From JAAYZQ01 sp041300865 (GTDB lineage Bacteria > Chloroflexota > Anaerolineae > JAAYZQ01), in the NCBI GenBank assembly GCA_041300865.1, contig JBFYTF010000408.1:1-9479 (forward strand): 9,479 nt of DNA. Reading direction: 5' to 3'. Both the position numbers and the translations under genes were made by a program. Below the pieces are notes generated by a model that was given only the letters and a program-made list of their open reading frames with translations, did no database searches and was not told where the DNA came from. Positions 1-6,015 of this stretch are shown here, one piece after another (positions within the stretch are counted from its first letter, which is position 1; every line of letters begins with the position of its first letter).

Positions 1-632
1 GCCAGGGTCGATCCGCGGGGGATTTTGTACGCGACCCAGGCTGCCGCTAGAACGTCGCTCCCGGACCCGAGAGAATTCACGAGGAGTAGCAGGGCCAGTG
101 CCGTCTCGAGCGCCAAGCTGCGCGGCAATCCCACAGTGGCCAACAGGAGCAAGGTCGGCGCCACGGCGAGCATTGCCAGCGGCGCCAGGCGCATGACAAG
201 CCAACGGCGCCTCGACATACTACCCTCAAAGTAAACGCCAAACCGAAGCTTCTGGGGCCAGACGACAAATACGGTAGCGGGGGAGAAGACGCCGCCCGGA
301 TGGACGAGGGCATGCACGAGCTCGTGGGCGGGCACGGCCAACACCAGGGTTAGCAGGATCACCAGCCACGGAGTGGGCTGGCCGACCTGAGCGTCGCCTG
401 GTGGAACAGAAACCCGCGGCACAGGCTGGTCAAGCTGAGAGTTCCCTCGTGGAACAGGCGCCAGAAACGAGGCCACGATGATGACCGTCAGGAGGCCGGT
501 GACCAGCGCCAGGCCGGTGATCCAGGTCCAGAGGTGGACGGCGCAGGATGAAGGGCTGACGATCCTGGTCCAGCCCTCGGCCCCAGAGGCCGGCGTGGCG
601 GATGCGGGTATGTCACCTATCCGTATGCGCAT
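1..632 (-). CDS. DUF3267-type membrane zincin metallopeptidase, C-terminus cut by window edge
   Basis: Putative membrane-embedded zinc peptidase. The minus strand reads open from codon 632-630 off the left edge, about 210 residues. Visible parts: a transmembrane stretch at about residues 36-57, a Pro-rich loop, then a hydrophobic helix ending in AHELVHALVHPGG (about 102-114). This holds an HExxH zinc motif (H103, E104, H107). Two more hydrophobic segments follow (about 144-168 and 172-187). The last leads into NSLGSGSD (186-193), matching the N-x-x-GS-x-x-D signature I know from DUF3267, where the Asp is the likely third zinc ligand. Family members are uncharacterised, and the substrate is unknown. 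No Shine-Dalgarno decides the start; an in-frame ATG at 659-657 would add nine Cys-containing residues. The gene diverges from the DUF6282 gene. Fold assignment is fairly sure; start and function are not. Confidence 0.8.
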   Translation of the reverse strand, partial: MRIRIGDIPASATPASGAEGWTRIVSPSSCAVHLWTWITGLALVTGLLTVIIVASFLAPVPRGNSQLDQPVPRVSVPPGDAQVGQPTPWLVILLTLVLAVPAHELVHALVHPGGVFSPATVFVVWPQKLRFGVYFEGSMSRRRWLVMRLAPLAMLAVAPTLLLLATVGLPRSLALETALALLLLVNSLGSGSDVLAAAWVAYKIPRGSTL

Positions 633-810
633 CGGGCAAAGACAGTGCAAGCTGCCCATGGCCGCTCTTGTCCGCGGCGTAGGCCAAGGAGGCAGACACA
701 GGGCCACTTGCTGCGCCAGAAGAGAACGCACAACGATGTTGTTGCCTTGCTCATGGCTGCCTCATGCGGCACGATCCCCAGACCCGGCCCGCCGTCAGAT
801 AGCGCCAGGT

Positions 811-855
811 CTGGCTCACCGAGCGAATCGTAACGATCGGCCCGGTGGAGCCCAG
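811..855. repeat. Imperfect inverted repeat in the divergent intergenic region
   Basis: The arms CTGGCTCACCG (811-821) and CGGTGGAGCCCAG (843-855) pair over about 11 positions with two bulged bases. Inside lies a smaller perfect dyad, ATCG-TAA-CGAT (827-837). No T-tract follows on either strand, so it does not look like an intrinsic terminator. It could be an operator or a leader structure of the minus-strand gene. The rest of 660-1000 shows no gene or RNA that I recognise. Confidence 0.35.
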
Positions 856-868
856 CCGCTGTCCTCAG

Positions 869-897
869 AGTTTACCACCATTCGGAGTAGAGCGCAA
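869..897 (-). promoter_or_regulatory. Possible sigma70 promoter for the DUF3267 gene
   Basis: Read on the minus strand, TTGCGC (897-892) and TAAACT (874-869) are separated by 17 bases. The match to consensus is moderate (3/6 and 4/6). It would give a leader of about 230 bases containing the inverted repeat at 811-855. Weak support only. Confidence 0.25.
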
Positions 898-998
898 GAG
901 TGTCCTGAGAGCTCCATCAATGCGAGCACTCCGGCGACCAAAGGTCAGGCCAGGATGAACGAAATCGCAATGAAACTGCAAGGTTATTGCGGTCCGTC

Positions 999-1009
999 TG
1001 TGCTATAAT
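999..1009 (+). promoter_or_regulatory. Extended -10 promoter upstream of the DUF6282 gene
   Basis: TGTGCTATAAT contains a perfect TATAAT hexamer (1004-1009) preceded by the TGn extended -10 element. No good -35 hexamer lies 16-18 bases upstream, which extended -10 promoters tolerate. Transcription would start near 1016, about 88 bases before the chosen ATG. This also argues against translation starting as far upstream as 987. Confidence 0.65.
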
Positions 1010-1103
1010 ATCGGTTAGCAGGTTGCCCAGTGGCGGCCAGCTTTTTCCCTTAGCAGTGGTGGCACGGAGGCGTGTTCTCATATTGGCTTACGGTTCGGGT
1101 GTG

Positions 1104-1988
1104 ATGCGCTTGCAGTTTGAGGCGCGGGTCAGAGCCCTGATGCAGGGTGCGGTGGACATTCATGTCCACTCCGCTCCTGACATCTATCCCCGCATCCTGG
1201 ACGACCTGGAGCTGGCGCGCCAGGCTCAATCGGCCGGTCTGCGTGCGGTCTGCATCAAGAACCATTTCGAATCGACTGCATCCCGGGCCCGCCTGGCCAG
1301 CGGCGAGACCGGCTTCCCGGTGTATGGCGGTATCGCCCTGAACCACACGGTCGGCGGCCTGAATCCCCACGCCGTTGAATTTGCCCTGAAGATGGGGGCC
1401 CGTGTCATTTGGCTGCCCACCCTCCACGCCGCCCGATTCCTGGCGAACCGCGATCATGTCACCAGTCTGTCGGCGATGGTCAGGGAAGACCTGCCGGGCA
1501 TCTCGCTCTTGGACGCCAGGGGAGAGCTTAACCCTGAGGTGCTGGCCATCCTCGACCTTGCGGCCGCCCACGGCGCGACGCTGGGCACAGGCCATGTGGG
1601 GCCCGACGAGGCCCGGGCCGTTGTGGGCGAAGCTGCGCGGCGAGGCGTGACGCGCATCGTCGTCACCCACCCCCTCGCCAGCTTTGTGGGCTATACCGTG
1701 GCGCAGATGAAAGAAATGCTCGACCTGGGCGCCACCTGGCTGGAACACGTCTACAACGATACCACCCGCCAGGTGGCCCATCCCATCGCCGTGGCCGCCC
1801 TTGGCGACGCCATCAAAGCCGTGGGTGCCCGGCACTGCATCATGTCCACCGACTCGGGCCAGTGGCTCAACCCCGTGCCCGTTCAGCAGCTCGCTATCTA
1901 TATTCAAGACATGCTCGCCCTGGGCCTCAGCGAGGCCGACGTGCGCACAATGGTCGCCGACAATCCGGCGCGCTCGCTGGGAATATGA
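1104..1988 (+). CDS. DUF6282 family amidohydrolase-like protein
   Basis: A 294-residue cytosolic protein with a metal-dependent TIM-barrel hydrolase look. Candidate metal or catalytic residues recur at strand ends: DIHVHSAPD (H20, H22), IKNH (K52, H54), TGH (H164), THP (H189), EH (E214, H215) and MSTDSGQ (D250). The DHxH-like opening, KNH and the late Asp are amidohydrolase-superfamily features. The stretch from the HVH motif through NHTVGGLNP matches my memory of DUF6282, often annotated as an amidohydrolase or cytosolic protein. No substrate is established for the family. The frame stays open upstream to 987, but the ATG at 1104 sits shortly before the conserved opening and after the promoter. 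A TTG at 1083, twelve bases after GGAGG (1066-1070), is an alternative start. The secreted-protein gene follows after 28 bases, suggesting one transcript. Confidence 0.85.
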   Translation: MRLQFEARVRALMQGAVDIHVHSAPDIYPRILDDLELARQAQSAGLRAVCIKNHFESTASRARLASGETGFPVYGGIALNHTVGGLNPHAVEFALKMGARVIWLPTLHAARFLANRDHVTSLSAMVREDLPGISLLDARGELNPEVLAILDLAAAHGATLGTGHVGPDEARAVVGEAARRGVTRIVVTHPLASFVGYTVAQMKEMLDLGATWLEHVYNDTTRQVAHPIAVAALGDAIKAVGARHCIMSTDSGQWLNPVPVQQLAIYIQDMLALGLSEADVRTMVADNPARSLGI

Positions 1989-2000
1989 AGGACAGGGAAT

Positions 2001-2009
2001 AAGGTGAGG
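2001..2009 (+). promoter_or_regulatory. Shine-Dalgarno site of the small secreted protein gene
   Basis: AAGGTGAGG lies 7 bases before the ATG at 2017. It fixes that start and supports independent translation just after the DUF6282 gene ends. Confidence 0.7.
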
Positions 2010-2016
2010 TACAGCC

Positions 2017-2445
2017 ATGGCAAATCAAGCCGCAGTTCGGTCCATCATCGCGACGCTCTTTGTGCTCGTCGGCCTGTTCCAGGCCTGCGGTGGTCAGCCC
2101 GAAGGCGAAGCCGGCGCGATCCAGGGCAAGCTGTGTTACCCCTCCGAGTACATCCCGGCCATGACCCTGTATGCCCGCGACGTGAGCACGGGCCAGACCA
2201 TTACCTTGCAGGTGCCTGAGAACACGAACCAGTACGAGCTCCAGGTGCCCGGGGAGGCTACCTACCAGGTCTTTGCCTGGACGGAGGATGGGCTGGGCGG
2301 CAGCTATTCACGCTTTGTTACGTGCGGCATGAGCGTCGAGTGCACGGATCATGGCCTCATCCCAGTGCCGGTGGGGGCCGGCCAGGTGGTTAGTGGCATC
2401 GACGTCTGCGACTTTTACGGCGGCGCCGTTCCGCAACCACGATGA
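2017..2445 (+). CDS. Small secreted or lipoprotein-like protein with a beta-rich domain
   Basis: A 142-residue protein. Residues 1-24 form a signal sequence: a short basic-containing start, a hydrophobic core ATLFVLVGL, then FQAC. Cys24 could be lipidated, but the lipobox (L-F-Q-A-C) is not canonical, so plain secretion is also possible. The mature part, about 118 residues, is short-strand rich: IQGKLCYPSEYIPAMTLYAR, a Thr/Gln-rich turn, YQVFAWTEDG, and CGMSVECTDHGLIPV ending in GIDVCDFYGG. The layout resembles a carboxypeptidase-regulatory or transthyretin-like beta-sandwich; the CTDHGLIPV...GIDVCD pattern is one I associate with Chloroflexota surface proteins. Four further Cys residues could form disulfides. 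It may be cotranscribed with the DUF6282 gene. The function is unknown; a binding or structural role at the cell surface is inference. Confidence 0.75.
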   Translation: MANQAAVRSIIATLFVLVGLFQACGGQPEGEAGAIQGKLCYPSEYIPAMTLYARDVSTGQTITLQVPENTNQYELQVPGEATYQVFAWTEDGLGGSYSRFVTCGMSVECTDHGLIPVPVGAGQVVSGIDVCDFYGGAVPQPR

Positions 2446-2456
2446 GGGGGAAGCCA

Positions 2457-2609
2457 CTACAGGCTGCCCTCCTGGCCAAACCGCCATCCCCTGGCTGGGT
2501 CAGGCCGGGAGATCCGGCGGGATGGGCCATCATGGTAGGGTCTTATCATCTCATTGTCCTCGTGTTCCACGATGTAAGCGCCCTCGCTCAGGTGGCGGAT
2601 CTTTGCCAA
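2457..2609 (-). pseudogene. Possible remnant of a short coding sequence
   Basis: Within the 282-base gap 2446-2727 the minus strand encodes about 50 residues with protein-like composition, including IRHLSEGAYIVEHEDNE, and GC-rich third positions over its first half. There is no ATG and no Shine-Dalgarno; only a TTG at 2609-2607 is available, and an in-frame stop lies just upstream (2627-2625). It overlaps the plus-strand promoter at 2603-2631. It could be a decayed gene end or chance. I do not recognise the family. Confidence 0.2.
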
Positions 2610-2631
2610 AACGCTCAGAGTGTGCTATCAT
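2603..2631 (+). promoter_or_regulatory. Sigma70-type promoter of the zinc-ribbon/NTase/lipase operon
   Basis: TTGCCA (2603-2608), a 17-base spacer and TATCAT (2626-2631) make a good -35/-10 pair. TGTGC immediately before the -10 adds an extended -10 element. Transcription should start near 2638, about 90 bases before the zinc-ribbon ATG. Confidence 0.65.
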
Positions 2632-2727
2632 AGATCCCCGGGCCAAACAAGCCGCTCCTAACCCTACCTTGCTCGTCCATTTGCGAAGAGGGTGCAACGA
2701 GCTGCGCGGAGGAGTACCAGCGACCCT

Positions 2728-3276
2728 ATGAAATTGACCGCTTTCGAATGCCCCAACTGCGGTGCCAAGGAGATGCTGTCGGATCCGGAGGATCGCCTGG
2801 TGTGCCTTTACTGCGGCACCTCCTTCGGCCAAGTTCAACGCATCTGTTTCGAGTGCGGGTACTATAACGAGGAGACAGCGCGCCATTGCCAGGAGTGTAG
2901 CGCTCCCCTCAGCCGTGACTGCCCGGCTTGCGGGGCCGAAAACTGGGTGCGCGCGGAGCACTGCACCGAGTGCGGCCGCCACCTGGACATGATCGAGCTC
3001 ATGGCCCGGCGTCTGCAGGTGACAACGCAAGAGCGGCTGCGACAGAGACAGGCGGCGATGGTCGCCGTGAAGGTAGAGGAGGAACGGGCCTCGGCGGAGC
3101 GCATGGCCGTCTTCCAGGAGATGGAGCTCGACCGGCAGGAAGCGCTCGCCCGTGCCGAGGCGTTCCAGGCGCAACGAGACCGGCATATGGTGATGATCTT
3201 GGCCGTGGGTCTGATGGTCCTTGCCATCGTCCTGGTCACGGTCTGGGTCGTGAGCACGGGCAGCGGGGGTGGCTAA
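2728..3276 (+). CDS. Tail-anchored triple zinc-ribbon protein
   Basis: A 182-residue protein. Six CxxC pairs (C8/C11, C26/C29, C40/C43, C54/C57, C65/C68, C79/C82) make three four-Cys zinc ribbons; the last two resemble a double zinc-ribbon (DZR) domain. A charged Glu/Arg/Gln-rich segment (about 88-152) is predicted helical and probably coiled coil. A single C-terminal membrane segment (about 154-176, MVMILAVGLMVLAIVLVTVW) leads to a short Ser/Gly tail. Having no N-terminal signal, it is probably tail-anchored with the ribbons in the cytoplasm. GGAGGAG (2708-2714) lies 13 bases before the ATG, slightly far; no closer in-frame start exists. It is first in a likely operon with the NTase-like and lipase genes. 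Such ribbons usually bind protein or nucleic acid; an adaptor or scaffold role is inference. Confidence 0.85.
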   Translation: MKLTAFECPNCGAKEMLSDPEDRLVCLYCGTSFGQVQRICFECGYYNEETARHCQECSAPLSRDCPACGAENWVRAEHCTECGRHLDMIELMARRLQVTTQERLRQRQAAMVAVKVEEERASAERMAVFQEMELDRQEALARAEAFQAQRDRHMVMILAVGLMVLAIVLVTVWVVSTGSGGG

Positions 3277-3302
3277 GGCAGACCGTCAGGGGCTCTGCCC
3301 CT
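3277..3302 (+). other. Potential hairpin between the zinc-ribbon and NTase-like genes
   Basis: AGGGGC-TCT-GCCCCT (3288-3302) can form a six-pair stem. A competing pairing is GGCAGA (3277-3282) with TCTGCC (3294-3299). No T-run follows, so it is not a canonical terminator. It could modulate read-through or mRNA stability inside the operon. Confidence 0.3.
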
Positions 3303-3336
3303 AGTGCAGTGGACGGCATCACACACGAGCATCGCG

Positions 3337-3344
3337 AAAGGAGA
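3337..3344 (+). promoter_or_regulatory. Shine-Dalgarno site that fixes the NTase-like gene start
   Basis: AAAGGAGA ends seven bases before the ATG at 3351. The reading frame is open far upstream, to 2928, through the zinc-ribbon gene in another frame, so this site decides the start. Confidence 0.8.
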
Positions 3345-3350
3345 CCTACG

Positions 3351-4733
3351 ATGGTAGAACCGAGCATGGCCGGGGAAGAACCACATGGCAACGAGGTGTC
3401 GGCCGCGGAGCAGGTGGCCAGGATCATCGAATCGGCCACCAAGCTGGGCGTGGAGGTAGACGAGGCAGCGGCCGTACAATGGTTGGCGGCTATGGCCGGC
3501 AGCCACGCCTCCGGCGGCGACCTTACCGTGGACATCCATGCCGGCATCTACGGCCACCGCATCACGCTCCTCGACTTTGATTCCGCGGTGCTGGCCCGCT
3601 ATCGCCTGATCGCAGACATCGTCGAAATCCCCGACCGGCCCGGCGTGCAGACGGCCATCGCCCTGTCGGGCAGTGCCGCCCAGTCCAGGGTGCAGCTTTT
3701 CCCCGGCGACGCCGACTTCTTTGAGCGGGTCAACCTTCGGGCTGCTACCCGCGAGGAGGCCTGCGCCCTTCTGGGCGAGGTGCTGCGCGATAAGTGCCTT
3801 GCCGCATTGAAGGGTCCCAACTATGAGCTGGTGGAAGTCAAGTGGGGCACCTGGCAGCAGGATGTCGTCCGCGACGGTGAGCTGGTGCGTGCCGGCAAGT
3901 TCATCTCCTGGGCTGCCGCGGAGGTGGCGGCAGGCGGCCTCGAGGTGCTGACACCTGAGGGCGAGGCGTTGCATATCCCCTGGGAGTACGGCTGCCAGAA
4001 TCCGGGCTGGTGCAAGCTCGACTGGATTGTGGTCGAAGCGGACGCCGGTCGAGTAGTCCACGCCAGCAACATGCTCGACGCTACGTGGGAATCACCTTCA
4101 GGTGAGATCGTGCCCCTCGACGGTTACCTGGACCCTTATTTTCAGGAAGTCTATCTTGACGCGGAGTCAATACCACTCTTCACCCGTTTGGTCAAGCACC
4201 TGTCGGCCAACGCGTTGCAGGATTACGTTGGGCAGCTGGAGCGAGAAGTGACCAAGTACTGCCACTGCGATCCCCGCAACTATGGCAAGGTCGCCAAGCG
4301 CCTGTACAACATCTTTCGCCTCACGGGGCGCTGGCCCGAAGCAGTCTTTGTCCGCGAGCTCTTTGACGAGCCCACTGCCCTCCTGTACCAGGTGGCAGCC
4401 CTTCTTGACACGCTGGATGAGGCCATAGGCACCGGTGGTGACCTGGCAGGCGACGCCCTGGTGGACCAGGTGGACGGCCTGGTGCGCACCGTAGTTCGCG
4501 TCTGCGAGGGGCCCGAAGAGGAGGACTTGGTGGACGCCTTGCTCAGACTGCGCGACGACCTGACCGGCCGCCGCGCGCTTGGTGCAGACCGGCAGGTGCT
4601 GCTGCGCGGCTCCTACGAACGTGTAGCTGAGCTGGTGAACCGCTACTTCCAAGAGCGGCTCTTCTTGCTGCCCGAGATCGCGCAATATGTGGAGACCCTG
4701 GGGCTACCCGATTCCGTGGGCAAGCCGTGTTGA
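3351..4733 (+). CDS. Putative polymerase-beta-superfamily nucleotidyltransferase, family not recognised
   Basis: A 460-residue protein with no signal peptide or membrane segment. Residues 105-125 read LSGSAAQSRVQLFPGDADFFE. This fits the nucleotidyltransferase signature: G-S (107-108), 11 residues, then D-x-D (D120, D122) for metal binding. A third carboxylate could be E162 in VEVKWG or D224 in CKLDW. The C-terminal half is helical; NYGKVAKRLYNIFRLTG (310-326) and FDEPTALLYQVAALLDTL (338-355) recall, from memory, the region after the catalytic domain of poxvirus and giant-virus poly(A)-polymerase-like enzymes. If so, it would transfer nucleotides to RNA, protein or a small molecule; the substrate is unknown. 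W/C-rich residues 208-225 (IPWEYGCQNPGWCKLDWI) are distinctive. It lies 74 bases after the zinc-ribbon gene and 31 before the lipase gene. That it is a real gene is certain; the NTase call rests on motifs read by eye. Confidence 0.55.
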   Translation: MVEPSMAGEEPHGNEVSAAEQVARIIESATKLGVEVDEAAAVQWLAAMAGSHASGGDLTVDIHAGIYGHRITLLDFDSAVLARYRLIADIVEIPDRPGVQTAIALSGSAAQSRVQLFPGDADFFERVNLRAATREEACALLGEVLRDKCLAALKGPNYELVEVKWGTWQQDVVRDGELVRAGKFISWAAAEVAAGGLEVLTPEGEALHIPWEYGCQNPGWCKLDWIVVEADAGRVVHASNMLDATWESPSGEIVPLDGYLDPYFQEVYLDAESIPLFTRLVKHLSANALQDYVGQLEREVTKYCHCDPRNYGKVAKRLYNIFRLTGRWPEAVFVRELFDEPTALLYQVAALLDTLDEAIGTGGDLAGDALVDQVDGLVRTVVRVCEGPEEEDLVDALLRLRDDLTGRRALGADRQVLLRGSYERVAELVNRYFQERLFLLPEIAQYVETLGLPDSVGKPC

Positions 4734-4751
4734 TCCGTGGACGACCGCTGC

Positions 4752-4759
4752 GGAGGAGG
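4752..4759 (+). promoter_or_regulatory. Shine-Dalgarno site that fixes the lipase gene start
   Basis: GGAGGAGG lies five bases before the in-frame ATG at 4765. The frame is open back to 4687, overlapping the previous gene, and the closer ATG at 4760 is out of frame; this site selects 4765. Confidence 0.8.
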
Positions 4760-4764
4760 ATGGC

Positions 4765-5946
4765 ATGACCGCCAATTTGGCTCGGCTTCAGAAACTGGTG
4801 CGCGATCTGCATCTGGGCTCCGCGGCCGGCGCCGCTCCTGGCAAGCCCCTGGTGGTCCTCCTGCACGGTCTCGGAGGCGACCGCAATGACTGGATGAACC
4901 CCTTCCAGGATAGGAACTGGCCCTACGATCACAAACAGGACCCCGACGAGATCGACATGGGCATACACGACAAGCCACCGCTTCCTGGGTTACCGGGCAT
5001 CGATACCAAGTACTTCCTGTCGCCGCGCATGGCAAGCAACGCCCGGGGTCTGGGGGGCAGCGATGACCGGAGCTGGTGGCATGCCCTGCAGCGCGCCGGC
5101 TTTCCTGTGGTCACCTACTCCCAGGTGCCAGATCTGATGGTGCCCTTCAGCAAAGGCCCCATCGCCCAGTGCACGCAGTTTATGGAGCTGTTGCAGCAGG
5201 ACGCTCTGTCTCAGCCCGAGCACAAGGGTCGCCCGGTGGTCATCTTGGGCCACAGCCGCGGGGGCCTCATCGGCCGAGCCTACCTGGGCGATCCCGAGGT
5301 CAAGGCCGACACCCGGGGCCGGTTCCCGAACGTCGCCGGGCTCATCACCCTTTCGTCGCCCCACCAGGGCAGCCACATGGCCTTAATGGACGACAAGGTC
5401 ATCGACTTTCTGAACACGGTGCAAAAGGTGGTGCCGAAGCTGCCCAACGACGCAGGCAACAAGGTTATCAACACACTGAAGGCCAAGGCCGACGCGTACG
5501 TTGGTGCCCACGGCGACGAAATTGAGCCGGGCAGTGCCCTGTTCCGCGCCCTCCAGGCCCAGGAACCCATCCGGCCCGGGGTGCGCTGCATCTCGGTGGG
5601 CGGCACCTCGCCTCGCCTTTTTCGGCTCTACCTCTGGACGTTCAGCGGTGACAGCCTGCTGCCCAAGAAGGGCAGCAGTGGCAAGCTCGAGTTCCATTGG
5701 CGGGTCAAGCCGACCGAGGCCAAGGGAGCATCGCCTATCCCCGATGGCCTACCCTTGAAGCTGCTCAAGCTCGATGTCGACGAGATTCTGCCCGGCCGTG
5801 GAGACGGCCTCACGGCCAACAGCCGCTGCCACTTTCCGGCGACATTCAAAGCGGAGGAGCACCTGTCCATTCCTCTGAGCCACGCAGAGGAGCTGTGGGA
5901 TGCTGCTCTCCAGGCCGCCATCATCCGGCGCCTGGACAGCTTCTGA
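4765..5946 (+). CDS. Alpha/beta-hydrolase, lipase/PGAP1-like
   Basis: A 393-residue serine hydrolase. VVLLHGLGGDRNDW (30-43) supplies the HG oxyanion-hole region. VVILGHSRGGLIGRAYL (158-174) holds the nucleophile elbow G-H-S-R-G with S164. LITLSSPHQGS (193-203) is the strand and loop typical of lipases, where TP.hG is usual. GRGDGLT (344-350) gives a likely acid, D347, and LSHAEEL (371-377) the likely catalytic H373. The order and spacing match triacylglycerol-lipase/PGAP1-like hydrolases that cleave lipid or acyl esters. An insert of about 60 residues (44-105) before the second strand is unusual. It has no signal peptide, so it should act in the cytoplasm. It is the last gene of the likely operon, 31 bases after the NTase-like gene. 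The true ester substrate cannot be told from sequence. Confidence 0.85.
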   Translation: MTANLARLQKLVRDLHLGSAAGAAPGKPLVVLLHGLGGDRNDWMNPFQDRNWPYDHKQDPDEIDMGIHDKPPLPGLPGIDTKYFLSPRMASNARGLGGSDDRSWWHALQRAGFPVVTYSQVPDLMVPFSKGPIAQCTQFMELLQQDALSQPEHKGRPVVILGHSRGGLIGRAYLGDPEVKADTRGRFPNVAGLITLSSPHQGSHMALMDDKVIDFLNTVQKVVPKLPNDAGNKVINTLKAKADAYVGAHGDEIEPGSALFRALQAQEPIRPGVRCISVGGTSPRLFRLYLWTFSGDSLLPKKGSSGKLEFHWRVKPTEAKGASPIPDGLPLKLLKLDVDEILPGRGDGLTANSRCHFPATFKAEEHLSIPLSHAEELWDAALQAAIIRRLDSF

Positions 5947-6015
5947 GGCCGGAGAGTCCGCCGCGAGAGGAAAGGGAGCTGCACCTGCCCCACCTGGGCC
6001 GCTCCTGGCTCAGCT

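Noticed and set aside
478..1008. Plus-strand ORF of 176 codons
   Set aside because: It overlaps the well-supported DUF3267 frame on the other strand, has no domain-like pattern, no good ribosome site, and runs through the promoter at 999-1009.
987..1103. Upstream TTG start for the DUF6282 protein
   Set aside because: It would begin before the -10 element at 1004-1009, so the transcript would not contain it; the added residues also look non-conserved.
1050..2018. Minus-strand ORF of 322 codons opposite the DUF6282 gene
   Set aside because: It is a long antisense shadow typical of GC-rich coding DNA; the plus-strand frame has clear motifs.
2442..2633. Plus-strand ORF of 63 codons overlapping the stop of the secreted-protein gene
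   Set aside because: It has no ribosome site and no protein-like pattern, and ends inside the operon promoter.
5947..6015. Bidirectional terminator between the convergent lipase and kinase genes
   Set aside because: I found only weak pairings and no T-tract in this short gap, so I do not call one.
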